Shown here: in pieces, positions 1 through 8,146 of the stretch
How positions within the stretch are numbered: position 1 is the stretch's first letter
Layout: every line of letters starts with the position of its first letter
Program-made: the position numbers and the translations under genes
NCBI RefSeq assembly: GCF_052116305.1
Contig: NZ_JBQKLI010000001.1
Location: 62,001-126,000, forward strand
DNA from: JBQKLI01 sp012798975
Lineage (GTDB): Bacteria; Bacillota; Clostridia; Tissierellales; Peptoniphilaceae
DNA length: 64,000 nucleotides
Direction: 5' to 3'
Notes under the pieces: model-generated
Database searches by the model: none
What the model saw: only the letters and a program-made list of their open reading frames with translations
Told to the model about the DNA's origin: nothing

Positions 1-2
1 TT

Positions 3-668
3 TTAAATCTATTAGAGGATTTGGGTATTAAAATTATCTTCACGAAAAAACATTCTAATCTGCCGGAGCCTGTAGACGATCATCCTGATTTTGTTGTAAG
101 GCCGCTTACGAAAAAAATATTTCTAGTAGATCAGGATCATTTTGAATACTATCAGAAAGAATTAAGGAAATATGGTATTCAAACTATACCCGCAAAAAAC
201 AAAATCGGAGCAGTTTATCCAGAAGATGTTTTATTAAATTCAGTTTTCTTTAAGGGATATTGTGTTGGAAGAAAAGATGCTATGGATCCTAGGCTTCTGG
301 AGTTTATATACAGGAATAATATGGAAGTTATTTCTGTCAAACAAGGCTATGCGAATTGTTCCTCTTTAATAGCAGGGGAGAATTTGCTGATTACTCAAGA
401 CAAATCGATTTATAAAGCTCTTTTAAGATATAAACTAAATGTGTTTCTACTGCCCCAAGGAGGTATTGATCTTCCTGGCTATTCAACTGGATTTATAGGG
501 GGAACATATGGTATGATTAATGATACTGCGATGGTATTTTATGGGGATATTGAGCGTTTTTTACACAAAAAAGAATTAAAAAAGCGTTTAAAAGAAGAAT
601 CTATAGAAATATTCTGCCCCGAAGGAATTGATTTTGTAGATCGCGGTTCTATGATAGGAATTTATTAG
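3..668 (+). CDS. Conserved protein of unknown function (DUF6873-like), 5' truncated by the window edge
   Basis: The reading frame is open to the first bases of the window and its residues read naturally across the TTG at 21, so the true start lies outside and this is a C-terminal portion of about 221 residues. The text resembles an uncharacterised Clostridia family that I recall as DUF6873, seen beside hisS in related genomes; that assignment is from memory. Visible features are a Pro/Asp/His-rich stretch near the start (NLPEPVDDHPD), a repeated alpha/beta pattern, and a glycine-rich segment near residue 155 (GFIGGTYGM). There is no signal peptide or membrane segment in the visible part. The stop is 11 bases before the proposed hisS start, so the two are probably cotranscribed. 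No reaction can be assigned. Confidence 0.6.
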   Translation, partial: LNLLEDLGIKIIFTKKHSNLPEPVDDHPDFVVRPLTKKIFLVDQDHFEYYQKELRKYGIQTIPAKNKIGAVYPEDVLLNSVFFKGYCVGRKDAMDPRLLEFIYRNNMEVISVKQGYANCSSLIAGENLLITQDKSIYKALLRYKLNVFLLPQGGIDLPGYSTGFIGGTYGMINDTAMVFYGDIERFLHKKELKKRLKEESIEIFCPEGIDFVDRGSMIGIY

Positions 669-679
669 GGGGAATGATT

Positions 680-1972
680 TTGATACAACCAAGTATACTG
701 CCTGGAATGATGGAGTTAATACCAGAGGACCAATTATTATTTAATGATGTAAAAAATATTATCGAGAGTACTTTTCAAAAATATGCTTTTTTGCCAATTG
801 ATACACCGGTTATGGAAAAACTGGAAATTCTATTAGCAAAAGGCGGTGGAGAGACTCAAAAACAGATTTATCGTTTAGAAAAAGGAAATACGGAAATCGG
901 TCTGCGTTTTGATTTAACGGTGCCTTTAGCCCGTTATGTAGCCCAGCATTTCAGCGATTTAAATTTTCCCTTTAGAAGATATCATATAGGCAAAGTATAT
1001 CGTGGCGAGCGGAATCAAAAAGGCAGATATCGAGAATTTTATCAATGCGATATTGATATTATCGGACATGAAAAACTTTCGATCTATAACGATGCAGAAA
1101 TTCCCAGTGTAATGGCGGAAATATTCCGAAAACTGCAGCTTGATTTTACGTTCCATTATAATAACCGCAAAGTTATGAATGGATTATTTAAAAGTCTTGA
1201 TCTTGACGATTTTACTGCGATTCTTAGAATTATCGATAAAATCAATAAAATTGGAGAAGAAGGCGTACGAGAAGAGCTGGAAAAAGTAGATTTAGATCAA
1301 AATACCATTGATAAGCTATTGAACTTTATTCATTTTAAAGGCAGCAATGAAGAGACTATAGACTTTTTAAAAGAACTTGACGTTCAGGAAGAATTATTTC
1401 GAGAAGGTTTAGAAGAGCTGGAATTTGTATATAGGCAGATGCTTCTATTTAATATTCCTTCCGTAAATATTAAAATTGACCTTTCTATAACAAGAGGCTT
1501 GGACTATTATACTGGATCAGTCTTTGAGACATTTTTAAAGGGGCATGAAGAAATCGGCTCTGTTTGTTCTGGAGGCCGCTATGATGATTTAGCTTCAAAT
1601 TATACAAAGCAGAAGCTTCCGGGAATAGGACTCAGTATCGGGTTAACCCGTTTGTTTTATAAACTTCAAGAAGGAAAGCTGTTAAATATTGAAAAAGCGA
1701 ATCCGTGCGACGCTTTAATCATTCCAATGAAAGGCTATGAAAAAGAGTCCATTGATTTATTGAATAAATTAAGAGATCATGATAAAATAGTACAGATCTA
1801 TCTTGAGGGCGGAAAAATGAAAAAACAGTTCGCCTATGCCGATAATTTGAACGTACCTTTTGTGATAATAATCGGAGAAGAAGAGGTTAAAAATGAGAGT
1901 TACTCTGTAAAGGATATGAGAAGCGGAGAGCAATCATCGAAAAAATTTGAAGAAATTATTAATTTAATATAA
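680..1972 (+). CDS. hisS: Histidine--tRNA ligase
   Basis: Charges tRNA-His with histidine in the cytosol. It is a class II synthetase of the usual bacterial length (about 430 residues). Motif 2 is clear (KVYRGERNQKGRYREFYQCD), the histidine-specific HisA signature is present (RGLDYYTGSVFE), motif 3 follows (GIGLSIGLTRL), and a C-terminal anticodon-binding alpha/beta domain starts near residue 340. Start choice: an ATG at 674 sits directly against the AGGGGG ribosome binding site at 667-672, leaving almost no spacing. The in-frame TTG at 680 has seven bases of spacing and is preferred; using the ATG would add two residues. No T-box leader is visible before it, because the gene follows the upstream open frame closely. 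Function is secure; the exact start is not. Confidence 0.95.
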   Translation: MIQPSILPGMMELIPEDQLLFNDVKNIIESTFQKYAFLPIDTPVMEKLEILLAKGGGETQKQIYRLEKGNTEIGLRFDLTVPLARYVAQHFSDLNFPFRRYHIGKVYRGERNQKGRYREFYQCDIDIIGHEKLSIYNDAEIPSVMAEIFRKLQLDFTFHYNNRKVMNGLFKSLDLDDFTAILRIIDKINKIGEEGVREELEKVDLDQNTIDKLLNFIHFKGSNEETIDFLKELDVQEELFREGLEELEFVYRQMLLFNIPSVNIKIDLSITRGLDYYTGSVFETFLKGHEEIGSVCSGGRYDDLASNYTKQKLPGIGLSIGLTRLFYKLQEGKLLNIEKANPCDALIIPMKGYEKESIDLLNKLRDHDKIVQIYLEGGKMKKQFAYADNLNVPFVIIIGEEEVKNESYSVKDMRSGEQSSKKFEEIINLI

Positions 1973-1973
1973 A
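1947..1973 (+). promoter_or_regulatory. Possible promoter for the thrS T-box leader
   Basis: A TTGAAG at 1947-1952 and a TATAAA at 1968-1973 are separated by 15 bases (16 if the -35 is read as TTTGAA from 1946). They lie in the last codons of hisS, just before the T-box leader. Both boxes are imperfect, so transcription could equally read through from hisS. Confidence 0.35.
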
Positions 1974-1980
1974 GCAATGA

Positions 1981-2148
1981 TGGAACGAGTACATCAAAAA
2001 GATCTGCACAGAGAGAAGGAATCTTGCTGAAATTTCCTTTCAGAAGCCTTTGATGGAAAACTACTCCGGAGCGAATAAAAATGAAGTATAAAATTGGGTG
2101 GAACCACGGAAGAGTCTTTCGTCCCTTGTCGGAAGAGGCTCTTTTTTT
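1981..2148 (+). promoter_or_regulatory. T-box leader of thrS (threonine tRNA-responsive)
   Basis: The conserved T-box sequence TGGGTGGAACCACG is at 2095-2108, followed by a terminator hairpin and a run of seven T (2110-2148). Upstream, GAGTA near 1987 can pair with TACTC near 2062, and CATCA with TGATG, giving a stem I whose 3' side carries the triplet ACT (2060-2062) followed by A, as expected for a threonine specifier. An AGAGAG element lies near 2011. Known mechanism: uncharged tRNA-Thr stabilises the antiterminator and allows thrS transcription. Family assignment is firm; the specifier assignment is inferred from manual pairing. Confidence 0.9.
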
Positions 2149-2168
2149 ATTATTTTAAGGAGGATTTT

Positions 2169-4082
2169 ATGATCACAATTACTTTACCAGACGGTTCTAA
2201 AAAAGAACATGAAAAAGGTATATTATTATTAGATATTGCTAAAGGGATTTCGGAAGGCTTAGCGAGAGCTGTACTAGGAGCTGTAGTAAACGGCGAAATT
2301 AAAGGTCTTCAAGAACCGGTAGAAGAAGATGCAGAGGTGCGTTTTGTTAAATTTGAAGACGAAGAAGGAAAAGAGATATTCTGGCATACTTCTGCTCATC
2401 TTATGGCCTTTGCTATTCAAAGATTATTTCCTGATACAAAATTTGCCATAGGACCTGCTATTGATGCTGGTTTTTATTATGATTTAGACAACAGCCATGT
2501 ATTTACAAGTGAAGATTTAACAAAGCTTGAAGCGGAAATGAAGAAAATTGTAAAAGAAGGATACACACTAGAGCGTAAAGTGGTTACGAGAGAGGAGGCT
2601 TTAGAAAGATTTAGATCTATTGATGAAGACTATAAAATTGAATTGATAGAAAATCTTCCTGAAGATGCGACTATCAGTTATTATCAGCTAGGAGATTTTA
2701 TCGATCTTTGTAAAGGTCCTCACTTATATGATGTTAAAAAAATCAAAGCTGTGAAACTTACTAGTATAGCAGGAGCTTACTGGAGAGGCGACGAAAACAA
2801 TAAGATGCTGCAGCGTATATACGGAATTTCATTCCCTAAAAAGTCGGAATTAGATGAATATCTGGAAAGAATGGAAGAAGCGAAGAAAAGAGATCATCGA
2901 AAAATCGGTAAAGAGATGGGGCTTTTCAGTATGCATGAAGAGGGACCTGGTTTTCCATTCTTCCATCCTAACGGCATGGTGCTAAGAAATGAAATAGAGA
3001 ATTTCTTGAAAAAAGAACTTAGAAAATCCGGATATGGCGAAATAAAAACACCGATGGTCCTAAACGAAGCTTTATGGCATCAATCAGGCCACTGGGATCA
3101 TTATCAGGATAATATGTACTTCACAAAAATAGACGAGAAAGGTTACGCAATTAAACCGATGAACTGTCCAGGTTCGATCCTTGTCTACAAATCGAATCCT
3201 CATAGTTATAGAGAACTTCCGATCCGCGTAGCAGAGTTCGGACAAGTTCACCGCCACGAACTATCTGGTGCTCTTCATGGATTGATGAGAGTTCGTACGT
3301 TCACTCAAGACGATGCACATATCTATTGCCTTCCAGAGCAGATTGAAGAAGAAGTTACAAGTATTATCAAATTCTGTGATTATATCTATAGTATATTTGG
3401 GTTTGAATATAATGTTGAACTTTCAACAAGACCAGAAGATTCTATGGGTAAAGACGAAGATTGGGAAATTGCAACAAAATCCCTTGAAACAGCCCTTGTC
3501 AACAATAATTTAGAGTTTAAAGTGAATGAAGGAGACGGTGCATTCTACGGGCCTAAAATCGACTTCCATCTTAAAGATGCAATAGGAAGAGTGTGGCAGT
3601 GCGGTACTATCCAGCTTGACTTCCAAATGCCGGAACGATTTGGATTGGAATATATCAATCAAGAAGGCGGAAAATCACAACCAGTTATGATTCATAGAGC
3701 CGTTGTGGGTTCTATTGAAAGATTTATGGGAATCTTAATCGAGCATTTCGCAGGAAAATTCCCGTTATGGATCGCACCAGTACAAGCGATTATTTTGCCG
3801 ATTTCCGATAAATATAATGAAAAGGCCGAAGAATTAAGATTAAGATTTGAAGAGGAAGGTATCCGAACTGAAGTAGATGATCGTTCTGAAAAGATCGGAT
3901 TCAAGATTCGTGAAGCTCAATTAAACAAGATTCCATACAGTTTAGTTCTCGGAGAAAAAGAAATTGAGAACAATACAGTGGCTCTACGTATCCGCGATTT
4001 AGGAGATCAAGGTGTTATCAGTACAGAGGAGTTTATCAAAATGGCACAAGAAAAAATCAAATCGAAAGAAATTGATTTATAG
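2169..4082 (+). CDS. thrS: Threonine--tRNA ligase
   Basis: Charges tRNA-Thr in the cytosol and edits mischarged serine. The protein has 637 residues, the normal full length. Order: TGS domain (1-61), editing domain starting with HTSAH at 73-77, class II catalytic core with the zinc-site cysteine in MNCPG, motif 2 within RVAEFGQVHRHELSG, motif 3 around HRAVVGSIERFMG, then the C-terminal anticodon-binding domain. The open frame extends upstream to 2094, but that part lies in the T-box terminator. The ATG at 2169 has a strong AAGGAGG at 2157-2163 and matches the family N-terminus. Regulation is by the T-box leader immediately upstream. The next transcription unit, infC, starts with its own leader about 5 bases after the stop. 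Confidence 0.98.
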   Translation: MITITLPDGSKKEHEKGILLLDIAKGISEGLARAVLGAVVNGEIKGLQEPVEEDAEVRFVKFEDEEGKEIFWHTSAHLMAFAIQRLFPDTKFAIGPAIDAGFYYDLDNSHVFTSEDLTKLEAEMKKIVKEGYTLERKVVTREEALERFRSIDEDYKIELIENLPEDATISYYQLGDFIDLCKGPHLYDVKKIKAVKLTSIAGAYWRGDENNKMLQRIYGISFPKKSELDEYLERMEEAKKRDHRKIGKEMGLFSMHEEGPGFPFFHPNGMVLRNEIENFLKKELRKSGYGEIKTPMVLNEALWHQSGHWDHYQDNMYFTKIDEKGYAIKPMNCPGSILVYKSNPHSYRELPIRVAEFGQVHRHELSGALHGLMRVRTFTQDDAHIYCLPEQIEEEVTSIIKFCDYIYSIFGFEYNVELSTRPEDSMGKDEDWEIATKSLETALVNNNLEFKVNEGDGAFYGPKIDFHLKDAIGRVWQCGTIQLDFQMPERFGLEYINQEGGKSQPVMIHRAVVGSIERFMGILIEHFAGKFPLWIAPVQAIILPISDKYNEKAEELRLRFEEEGIRTEVDDRSEKIGFKIREAQLNKIPYSLVLGEKEIENNTVALRIRDLGDQGVISTEEFIKMAQEKIKSKEIDL

Positions 4083-4085
4083 TAT

Positions 4086-4114
4086 TTGACAAACTAGGAT
4101 ATGTGTAGTAGACT
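4086..4114 (+). promoter_or_regulatory. Promoter of the infC-rpmI-rplT operon
   Basis: TTGACA at 4086-4091 is a perfect -35 box. The matching -10 region 17 bases on is TAGACT (4109-4114), four of six consensus bases. It begins just after the thrS stop codon and would start the leader RNA near 4121. Confidence 0.55.
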
Positions 4115-4120
4115 AATAGC

Positions 4121-4247
4121 ATATGAAGTAGAGTATCCGCTCTCACCTGACGAATGAATCGTTCAGGTATATTATGAATCCTTTTTTGTGAGAATTATAA
4201 TAGCGGGTATTTTGCCCGCTATTTTTTATTTATTTATGGAGGTGTAC
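4121..4247 (+). promoter_or_regulatory. infC operon leader, probable ribosomal protein L20-responsive attenuator
   Basis: About 127 bases of leader RNA contain one hairpin (ACCTGA near 4145 pairing with TCAGGT near 4165) and then an intrinsic terminator just before the infC ribosome binding site. In Bacillus and relatives this operon is controlled by binding of L20 to a leader that mimics its 23S rRNA site, causing premature termination. Position and architecture match; the L20-binding fold itself was not modelled. Confidence 0.65.
4200..4227 (+). terminator. Attenuator terminator before infC
   Basis: The inverted repeat TAGCGGG ... CCCGCTA with a short loop is followed by a run of six T. 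It lies inside the leader, 10 bases before the infC Shine-Dalgarno, so it would stop transcription before the operon unless the leader folds otherwise. Confidence 0.8.
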
Positions 4248-4763
4248 ATTATAAAGGACTTACAGATTAATGAAAATATCAGATCAAGAGAAGTTCGTCT
4301 GGTAGACAAAGACGGTAATCAATTAGGAGTTGTACCACTTAGAAAAGCATTAGAACTAGCTGAAGAAAGCAAATTAGATCTTGTTAACGTGGCTCCTAAA
4401 GCGAAACCACCGGTTTGTAAGATTATTGATTACGGAAAATACAAATACGAAACAATTAAAAAAGAAAAAGAATCAAGAAAGAACCAAAAAACCATTAATG
4501 TAAAAGAGATTAGACTTAGCCCGAATATCGATACTCATGATTTAGAAGTTAAGGCTAAACGAGCAAATACATTTTTATCAAATGGAGATAAAGTAAAAGT
4601 AAGCGTCCGATTTAGAGGAAGAGAATTAGGTCATACTAATATCGGAAGAACGGTACTTAATAACTTTACTGAACTTGTTTCTGAAAATGGTACGGTAGAT
4701 AAAAAACCTGCTATGGAAGGAAGAAGTATGGTAATGTTCTTTGTTCCAAAGAATCAAGAATAA
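4248..4763 (+). CDS. infC: Translation initiation factor IF-3, AUU start codon
   Basis: IF-3 binds the 30S subunit, blocks early 50S joining and rejects non-canonical start codons. The 171-residue product has the N-terminal domain (INENIRSREVRL), a lysine-rich linker (near 75-90) and the C-terminal domain (ending GRSMVMFFVPK). Start choice is the notable point. The GGAGGTG at 4238-4244 is correctly spaced only for the ATT at 4248. The in-frame ATG at 4236 overlaps that site and has no binding site of its own, and frames further upstream lie in the attenuator. AUU starts of infC are known in E. coli and Geobacillus, where they let IF-3 limit its own synthesis. First gene of infC-rpmI-rplT. Confidence 0.93.
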   Translation: MIKDLQINENIRSREVRLVDKDGNQLGVVPLRKALELAEESKLDLVNVAPKAKPPVCKIIDYGKYKYETIKKEKESRKNQKTINVKEIRLSPNIDTHDLEVKAKRANTFLSNGDKVKVSVRFRGRELGHTNIGRTVLNNFTELVSENGTVDKKPAMEGRSMVMFFVPKNQE

Positions 4764-4775
4764 TGGAGGAATATT

Positions 4776-4967
4776 ATGCCAAAGAATAAAACACATAGAG
4801 GTACTGCAAAAAGATTTAAAAGAACGGGTACTGGTAAATTAAAGAGATTTAAAGCATTTAAAAGTCATTTAACTGGAAAAAAATCAGCAAAGAGAATTCG
4901 TAACTTAAGAAAATCCTCTTTAATCAGCAAAGGTGATCTAAAAAGAATAGATCACATGATTCCATAA
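4776..4967 (+). CDS. rpmI: 50S ribosomal protein bL35
   Basis: A 63-residue, very basic protein of the large ribosomal subunit. The start PKNKTHRGTAKRFKRTGTGK and the ending with ISKGDLKRIDHMIP are typical of bL35. An AATGGAGG ribosome binding site precedes the ATG, 12 bases after infC. It sits between infC and rplT in the conserved operon and should share control by the L20 leader. Confidence 0.98.
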   Translation: MPKNKTHRGTAKRFKRTGTGKLKRFKAFKSHLTGKKSAKRIRNLRKSSLISKGDLKRIDHMIP

Positions 4968-4988
4968 TCATTCAAGGAGGCAAAATTA

Positions 4989-5339
4989 ATGGCAAGAGTA
5001 AAACGCGGTGTAACTGCAAAAGCAAGACATAAAAAAGTATTAAAAGCAGCAAAAGGATATTACGGTTCTAAATCAACACTTTTCAAAACAGCAAAACAAG
5101 CTGTAATGAAATCTATGGCTTATTCTTATATTGGAAGAAAGAGAAGAAAAAGAGATTTCAGAAAATTATGGATCGCTAGAATCAATGCTGCAACAAGACA
5201 AAATGGTCTTAACTACAGCAAATTTATAAGCGGACTTAAAAAAGCAAATATCGATATTAATCGTAAAATGCTTTCAGAAATGGCAATTTATGATCCTGAA
5301 AGTTTTACAAAATTAGTTGATATTGCCAAAAATGCTTAA
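4989..5339 (+). CDS. rplT: 50S ribosomal protein bL20
   Basis: A 116-residue basic protein that binds 23S rRNA early in 50S assembly. The N-terminal extension (ARVKRGVTAKARHKKVLKAA) and the globular part (RKLWIARINAATR, NRKMLSEMA) are canonical. A strong CAAGGAGG precedes the ATG. Last gene of infC-rpmI-rplT, and the likely feedback repressor that acts on the operon leader. A hairpin terminator follows within 10 bases. Confidence 0.98.
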   Translation: MARVKRGVTAKARHKKVLKAAKGYYGSKSTLFKTAKQAVMKSMAYSYIGRKRRKRDFRKLWIARINAATRQNGLNYSKFISGLKKANIDINRKMLSEMAIYDPESFTKLVDIAKNA

Positions 5340-5345
5340 TTAAAG

Positions 5346-5370
5346 TAGCCCTATTATAGGGCTATTTTGT
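5346..5370 (+). terminator. Terminator after rplT
   Basis: TAGCCCT and AGGGCTA form a seven-base stem with a short AT loop, followed by TTTTG. The T tract is short, so some read-through into ktrB is possible. ktrB starts 17 bases later without an obvious promoter. Confidence 0.6.
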
Positions 5371-5386
5371 GATTTAAGAGGTAAAA

Positions 5387-6733
5387 ATGAAATATAAAAA
5401 AATCAGACAGCGGATTGTCAATCATCCTCCTAGATTTTTAGCCATGGGTTTTTTTGCGGTAATTCTTATCGGATCCCTATTATTGATGCTGCCCTTTGCT
5501 CAAGGAGAAGGACAAAATACAACCTATCTGGATGCGCTTTTCACAGCAACATCAGCGGTCTGCGTTACAGGCCTTACAACTGTAGCAACTGTTTCTCATT
5601 GGACTTTATTTGGCCAGATTGTAATCATTCTCCTGATACAAATCGGCGGTCTTGGTTTTATGACGATAACAACGGTAATGGCAATGGTCTTAGGAAAGAG
5701 AATCACTTTAAATGATCGTCTTATTATTAAAGAGCAGATGAATACAGTTAGTTTATCCGGGATGGTTAAATTAATCCGATACGTCTTAGCTTCTACTTTT
5801 ATCATAGAAGGAATCGGGGCTCTGCTTCTTAGTTTTCAGTTTATTCCAGAATTTGGACTGGCAAGAGGATTATATGTCTCTATTTTTCAATCCATCTCAT
5901 CATTTTGCAACGCCGGTTTTGATGTGCTGGGAACTGCAAGTATAGTAAAATATAATAATAATCCACTGATTTTACTGACAATCGGGTCATTGATAATACT
6001 TGGAGGACTGGGGTTTAATGTATATATGGATGTTACTGCAAATAAGCTGAATTTCAGAAAGTATGCTCTACATACTAAAATAGTATTATCTATGACAGGA
6101 ATCCTGCTTTTAGCAGGAACGATCGGTTTCTTAACATTAGAAGCCTTAAATGCAAATACTATGGCAGATATGAGTTTTTCAACGAAAACTTTGAATGCAT
6201 TTTTTCAATCCGTCACAACGAGAACTGCAGGTTACTTTTCCATGGATCAAGCTCAGCTGACGGATCCGTCTATTATGCTTTCTATTATATTAATGTTTAT
6301 AGGAGGATCCCCTGCAGGTACTGCTGGCGGGATTAAAACTGTAACCTTTGCTATGCTTCTGTTAATGACTTATAGCGAAATCAAAGGAAATCGGGATCTG
6401 GAAATATTTCAGCGAAGAATAAGCATTGATCAAGGAAAACGAGCTATTTCTATTATGGTATTAGGATTAAGCTGGGTCCTTACAGCAACTTTTGTTTTGC
6501 TGGCATTAGAACCATTTGCTTTACAAGATCTGCTGTTTGAAGTGACTTCAGCTTTTGCAACAGTTGGTCTTACAAGGAATTTGACACCTCAGTTAACAGA
6601 GATATCGAAAAGTGTATTAATTCTTTCTATGTATATAGGAAGAGTAGGGACTATGACATTAGTTTTTGCATTTGCGAATAATAAAGATAAGAAATACCAT
6701 AAGGAAGCCTATGGGAATGTAATCATTGGTTAA
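5387..6733 (+). CDS. ktrB: Ktr-type potassium uptake channel subunit
   Basis: Membrane subunit of a Ktr/Trk potassium uptake system. The 448-residue protein is almost entirely hydrophobic, with the four membrane-pore-membrane repeats of the TrkH/KtrB family. The four pore segments with selectivity-filter glycines can be read: SAVCVTGLTTV, SSFCNAGFDV, TTRTAGYFS and FATVGLTRNL. A GGSPAGTAGGIKT loop, the gating-loop region of KtrB, lies near 307-319. The length fits KtrB better than the longer E. coli TrkH. The ktrA start is 10 bases after the stop, and the two proteins assemble into one complex at the cytoplasmic membrane. Sodium coupling is usual for Ktr but cannot be read here. Confidence 0.94.
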   Translation: MKYKKIRQRIVNHPPRFLAMGFFAVILIGSLLLMLPFAQGEGQNTTYLDALFTATSAVCVTGLTTVATVSHWTLFGQIVIILLIQIGGLGFMTITTVMAMVLGKRITLNDRLIIKEQMNTVSLSGMVKLIRYVLASTFIIEGIGALLLSFQFIPEFGLARGLYVSIFQSISSFCNAGFDVLGTASIVKYNNNPLILLTIGSLIILGGLGFNVYMDVTANKLNFRKYALHTKIVLSMTGILLLAGTIGFLTLEALNANTMADMSFSTKTLNAFFQSVTTRTAGYFSMDQAQLTDPSIMLSIILMFIGGSPAGTAGGIKTVTFAMLLLMTYSEIKGNRDLEIFQRRISIDQGKRAISIMVLGLSWVLTATFVLLALEPFALQDLLFEVTSAFATVGLTRNLTPQLTEISKSVLILSMYIGRVGTMTLVFAFANNKDKKYHKEAYGNVIIG

Positions 6734-6743
6734 GGGGGATTCT

Positions 6744-7409
6744 ATGGAATTTAAAGAGTTTATGATAATAGGCTGCGGCAGGTTCGGAAGATCAGTAGCT
6801 GTGACTCTTGCAGAATTAGGGCATGAAGTTTTAGTTATAGATAAAGATGAGGATACGATCAATGAGATTAGTACAAGTGTTACTCATGCTGTTTCAGCAG
6901 ACGTTATGATTGAGGGAACTTTAGAATCTCTGGGTATTCATAATATGGACGAAGTGATCGTTGCAATGGGTTCAAATTTTGAAGCTTCTTTAATGGCAAC
7001 TGCTGTTGCAAAGGAAAATAATGTAAAGACGGTAATCGCTAAAGTCAGCGATAAAATTCATGGCCGTATCATGAAAAAAGTCGGTGCTGATCGTGTAATT
7101 ATTCCTGAAAAAGATTCGGGGATACGATTAGCATATAATATCTCTACATCAAATATCTTGGATTATATTGAAGTCTCAGACGACTTCAGTATTATGGAAG
7201 TAAAACCTCCTAAAAGCTGGATTGGACGATCTTTAGCGCAGCTAGATATCCGAAATAATTATGGAGTTACAGTAGTTGCTGTCAAAGAAGAAGATGTTAA
7301 AGAAATTAATATTAACCCTAAGCCTGATTATGTTTTTGATCAATCGGATATAGTATTAGTCTTGGGAAAATATAAAAAAATAGAAGAAATAGTTGGGGAA
7401 GAATCTTAG
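6744..7409 (+). CDS. ktrA: Ktr potassium uptake regulatory subunit (RCK protein)
   Basis: Cytosolic gating subunit of the KtrAB potassium transporter; family members form an octameric ring that binds ATP/ADP and often c-di-AMP. The 221-residue protein has an N-terminal Rossmann RCK_N domain (MIIGCGRFGRS, then the acidic strand end VIDKDED near 30-36) and a C-terminal RCK_C (TrkA_C) domain from about residue 135. The frame runs upstream to 6726 inside ktrB. The ATG at 6744 is preferred because AAGGGGG at 6732-6738 is well placed and the MEFKEFMIIG start fits the family. Its stop shares one base with the next gene's GTG. Confidence 0.94.
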   Translation: MEFKEFMIIGCGRFGRSVAVTLAELGHEVLVIDKDEDTINEISTSVTHAVSADVMIEGTLESLGIHNMDEVIVAMGSNFEASLMATAVAKENNVKTVIAKVSDKIHGRIMKKVGADRVIIPEKDSGIRLAYNISTSNILDYIEVSDDFSIMEVKPPKSWIGRSLAQLDIRNNYGVTVVAVKEEDVKEININPKPDYVFDQSDIVLVLGKYKKIEEIVGEES

Positions 7410-8143
7410 TGTTAATAGAAAGTTCTCAAAATTCAAATTTTAAATTATGGAAAAGTCTTCGGAAAAAGAAGTATCGAAAAGAAAATAATTTATTTATAGT
7501 GGAAGGAAAAAAACTTTTCAGAGAAGCGACCTTTTCTGATATACTAATAAATAGTGTTATCCTTAAAGAAGACTTTAATCCAGATTTTGTGGAAGAAGTA
7601 TTCAAAGGAAAAATTTATATTCTGAAAGAACAACTTTTTAATGAGCTTAGTGAAATGGAACACGCTGAAGGGATCCTTTGTATCTGCGAAAAAAAAACCT
7701 TTAGTATATCTACTGGGTCAAAAGTGATTATATTAGATGGTATTAAGGATCCGGGCAATGCAGGCACGATTATCCGCTCCGCTGAAGCCTTCGGTTTTAA
7801 AGACTGTATTTTTATGAACGATTGTGTTGATCCTTATAACAGCAAAGTTATCAGAGGTTCTATGGGATCTATCTTTCGGATCAATATTATTGAAGAAGAA
7901 ATTATCGGCAAACTAAAAAAAGAAGGCTATTCTTTTCTTATTTTAGATATGAGAGGTAAAGCTGTATCTGAATTTAAAGGGCTGAAAAAAACGGCTGTTA
8001 TTATCGGCAGCGAAGCTCATGGAGTGAGCGCAGACATGCGCAATATTGCGGACGGAGTTATTTCTATTCCAATGGAGGGAAAAGTTGAGTCTCTAAATGC
8101 TGGAATAGCTGCTTCTATTACGATGTATGAATTAAATAAATAA
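7409..8143 (+). CDS. SpoU/TrmH-family rRNA 2'-O-methyltransferase (YsgA type)
   Basis: SPOUT-class, SAM-dependent RNA ribose methyltransferase of 244 residues. An N-terminal substrate-binding domain (IVEGKKLFREA near 29-39) is followed by the knotted domain with its three signatures: IKDPGNAGTIIRSAEAFG, IGSEAHGVS and ISIPMEGKVESLNA. The position just before pheS matches B. subtilis ysgA, whose product I recall as the 23S rRNA A-loop enzyme RlmP; RlmB is the alternative by family. The GTG start at 7409 overlaps the ktrA stop by one base, with a TTGGGGA binding site upstream. The target nucleotide is inferred from synteny only. Confidence 0.85.
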   Translation: MLIESSQNSNFKLWKSLRKKKYRKENNLFIVEGKKLFREATFSDILINSVILKEDFNPDFVEEVFKGKIYILKEQLFNELSEMEHAEGILCICEKKTFSISTGSKVIILDGIKDPGNAGTIIRSAEAFGFKDCIFMNDCVDPYNSKVIRGSMGSIFRINIIEEEIIGKLKKEGYSFLILDMRGKAVSEFKGLKKTAVIIGSEAHGVSADMRNIADGVISIPMEGKVESLNAGIAASITMYELNK

Positions 8144-8146
8144 AGC

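Noticed and set aside
2094..2168. Upstream extension of thrS by 25 residues
   Set aside because: It runs through the T-box terminator hairpin; the AAGGAGG and the family N-terminus support the ATG at 2169.
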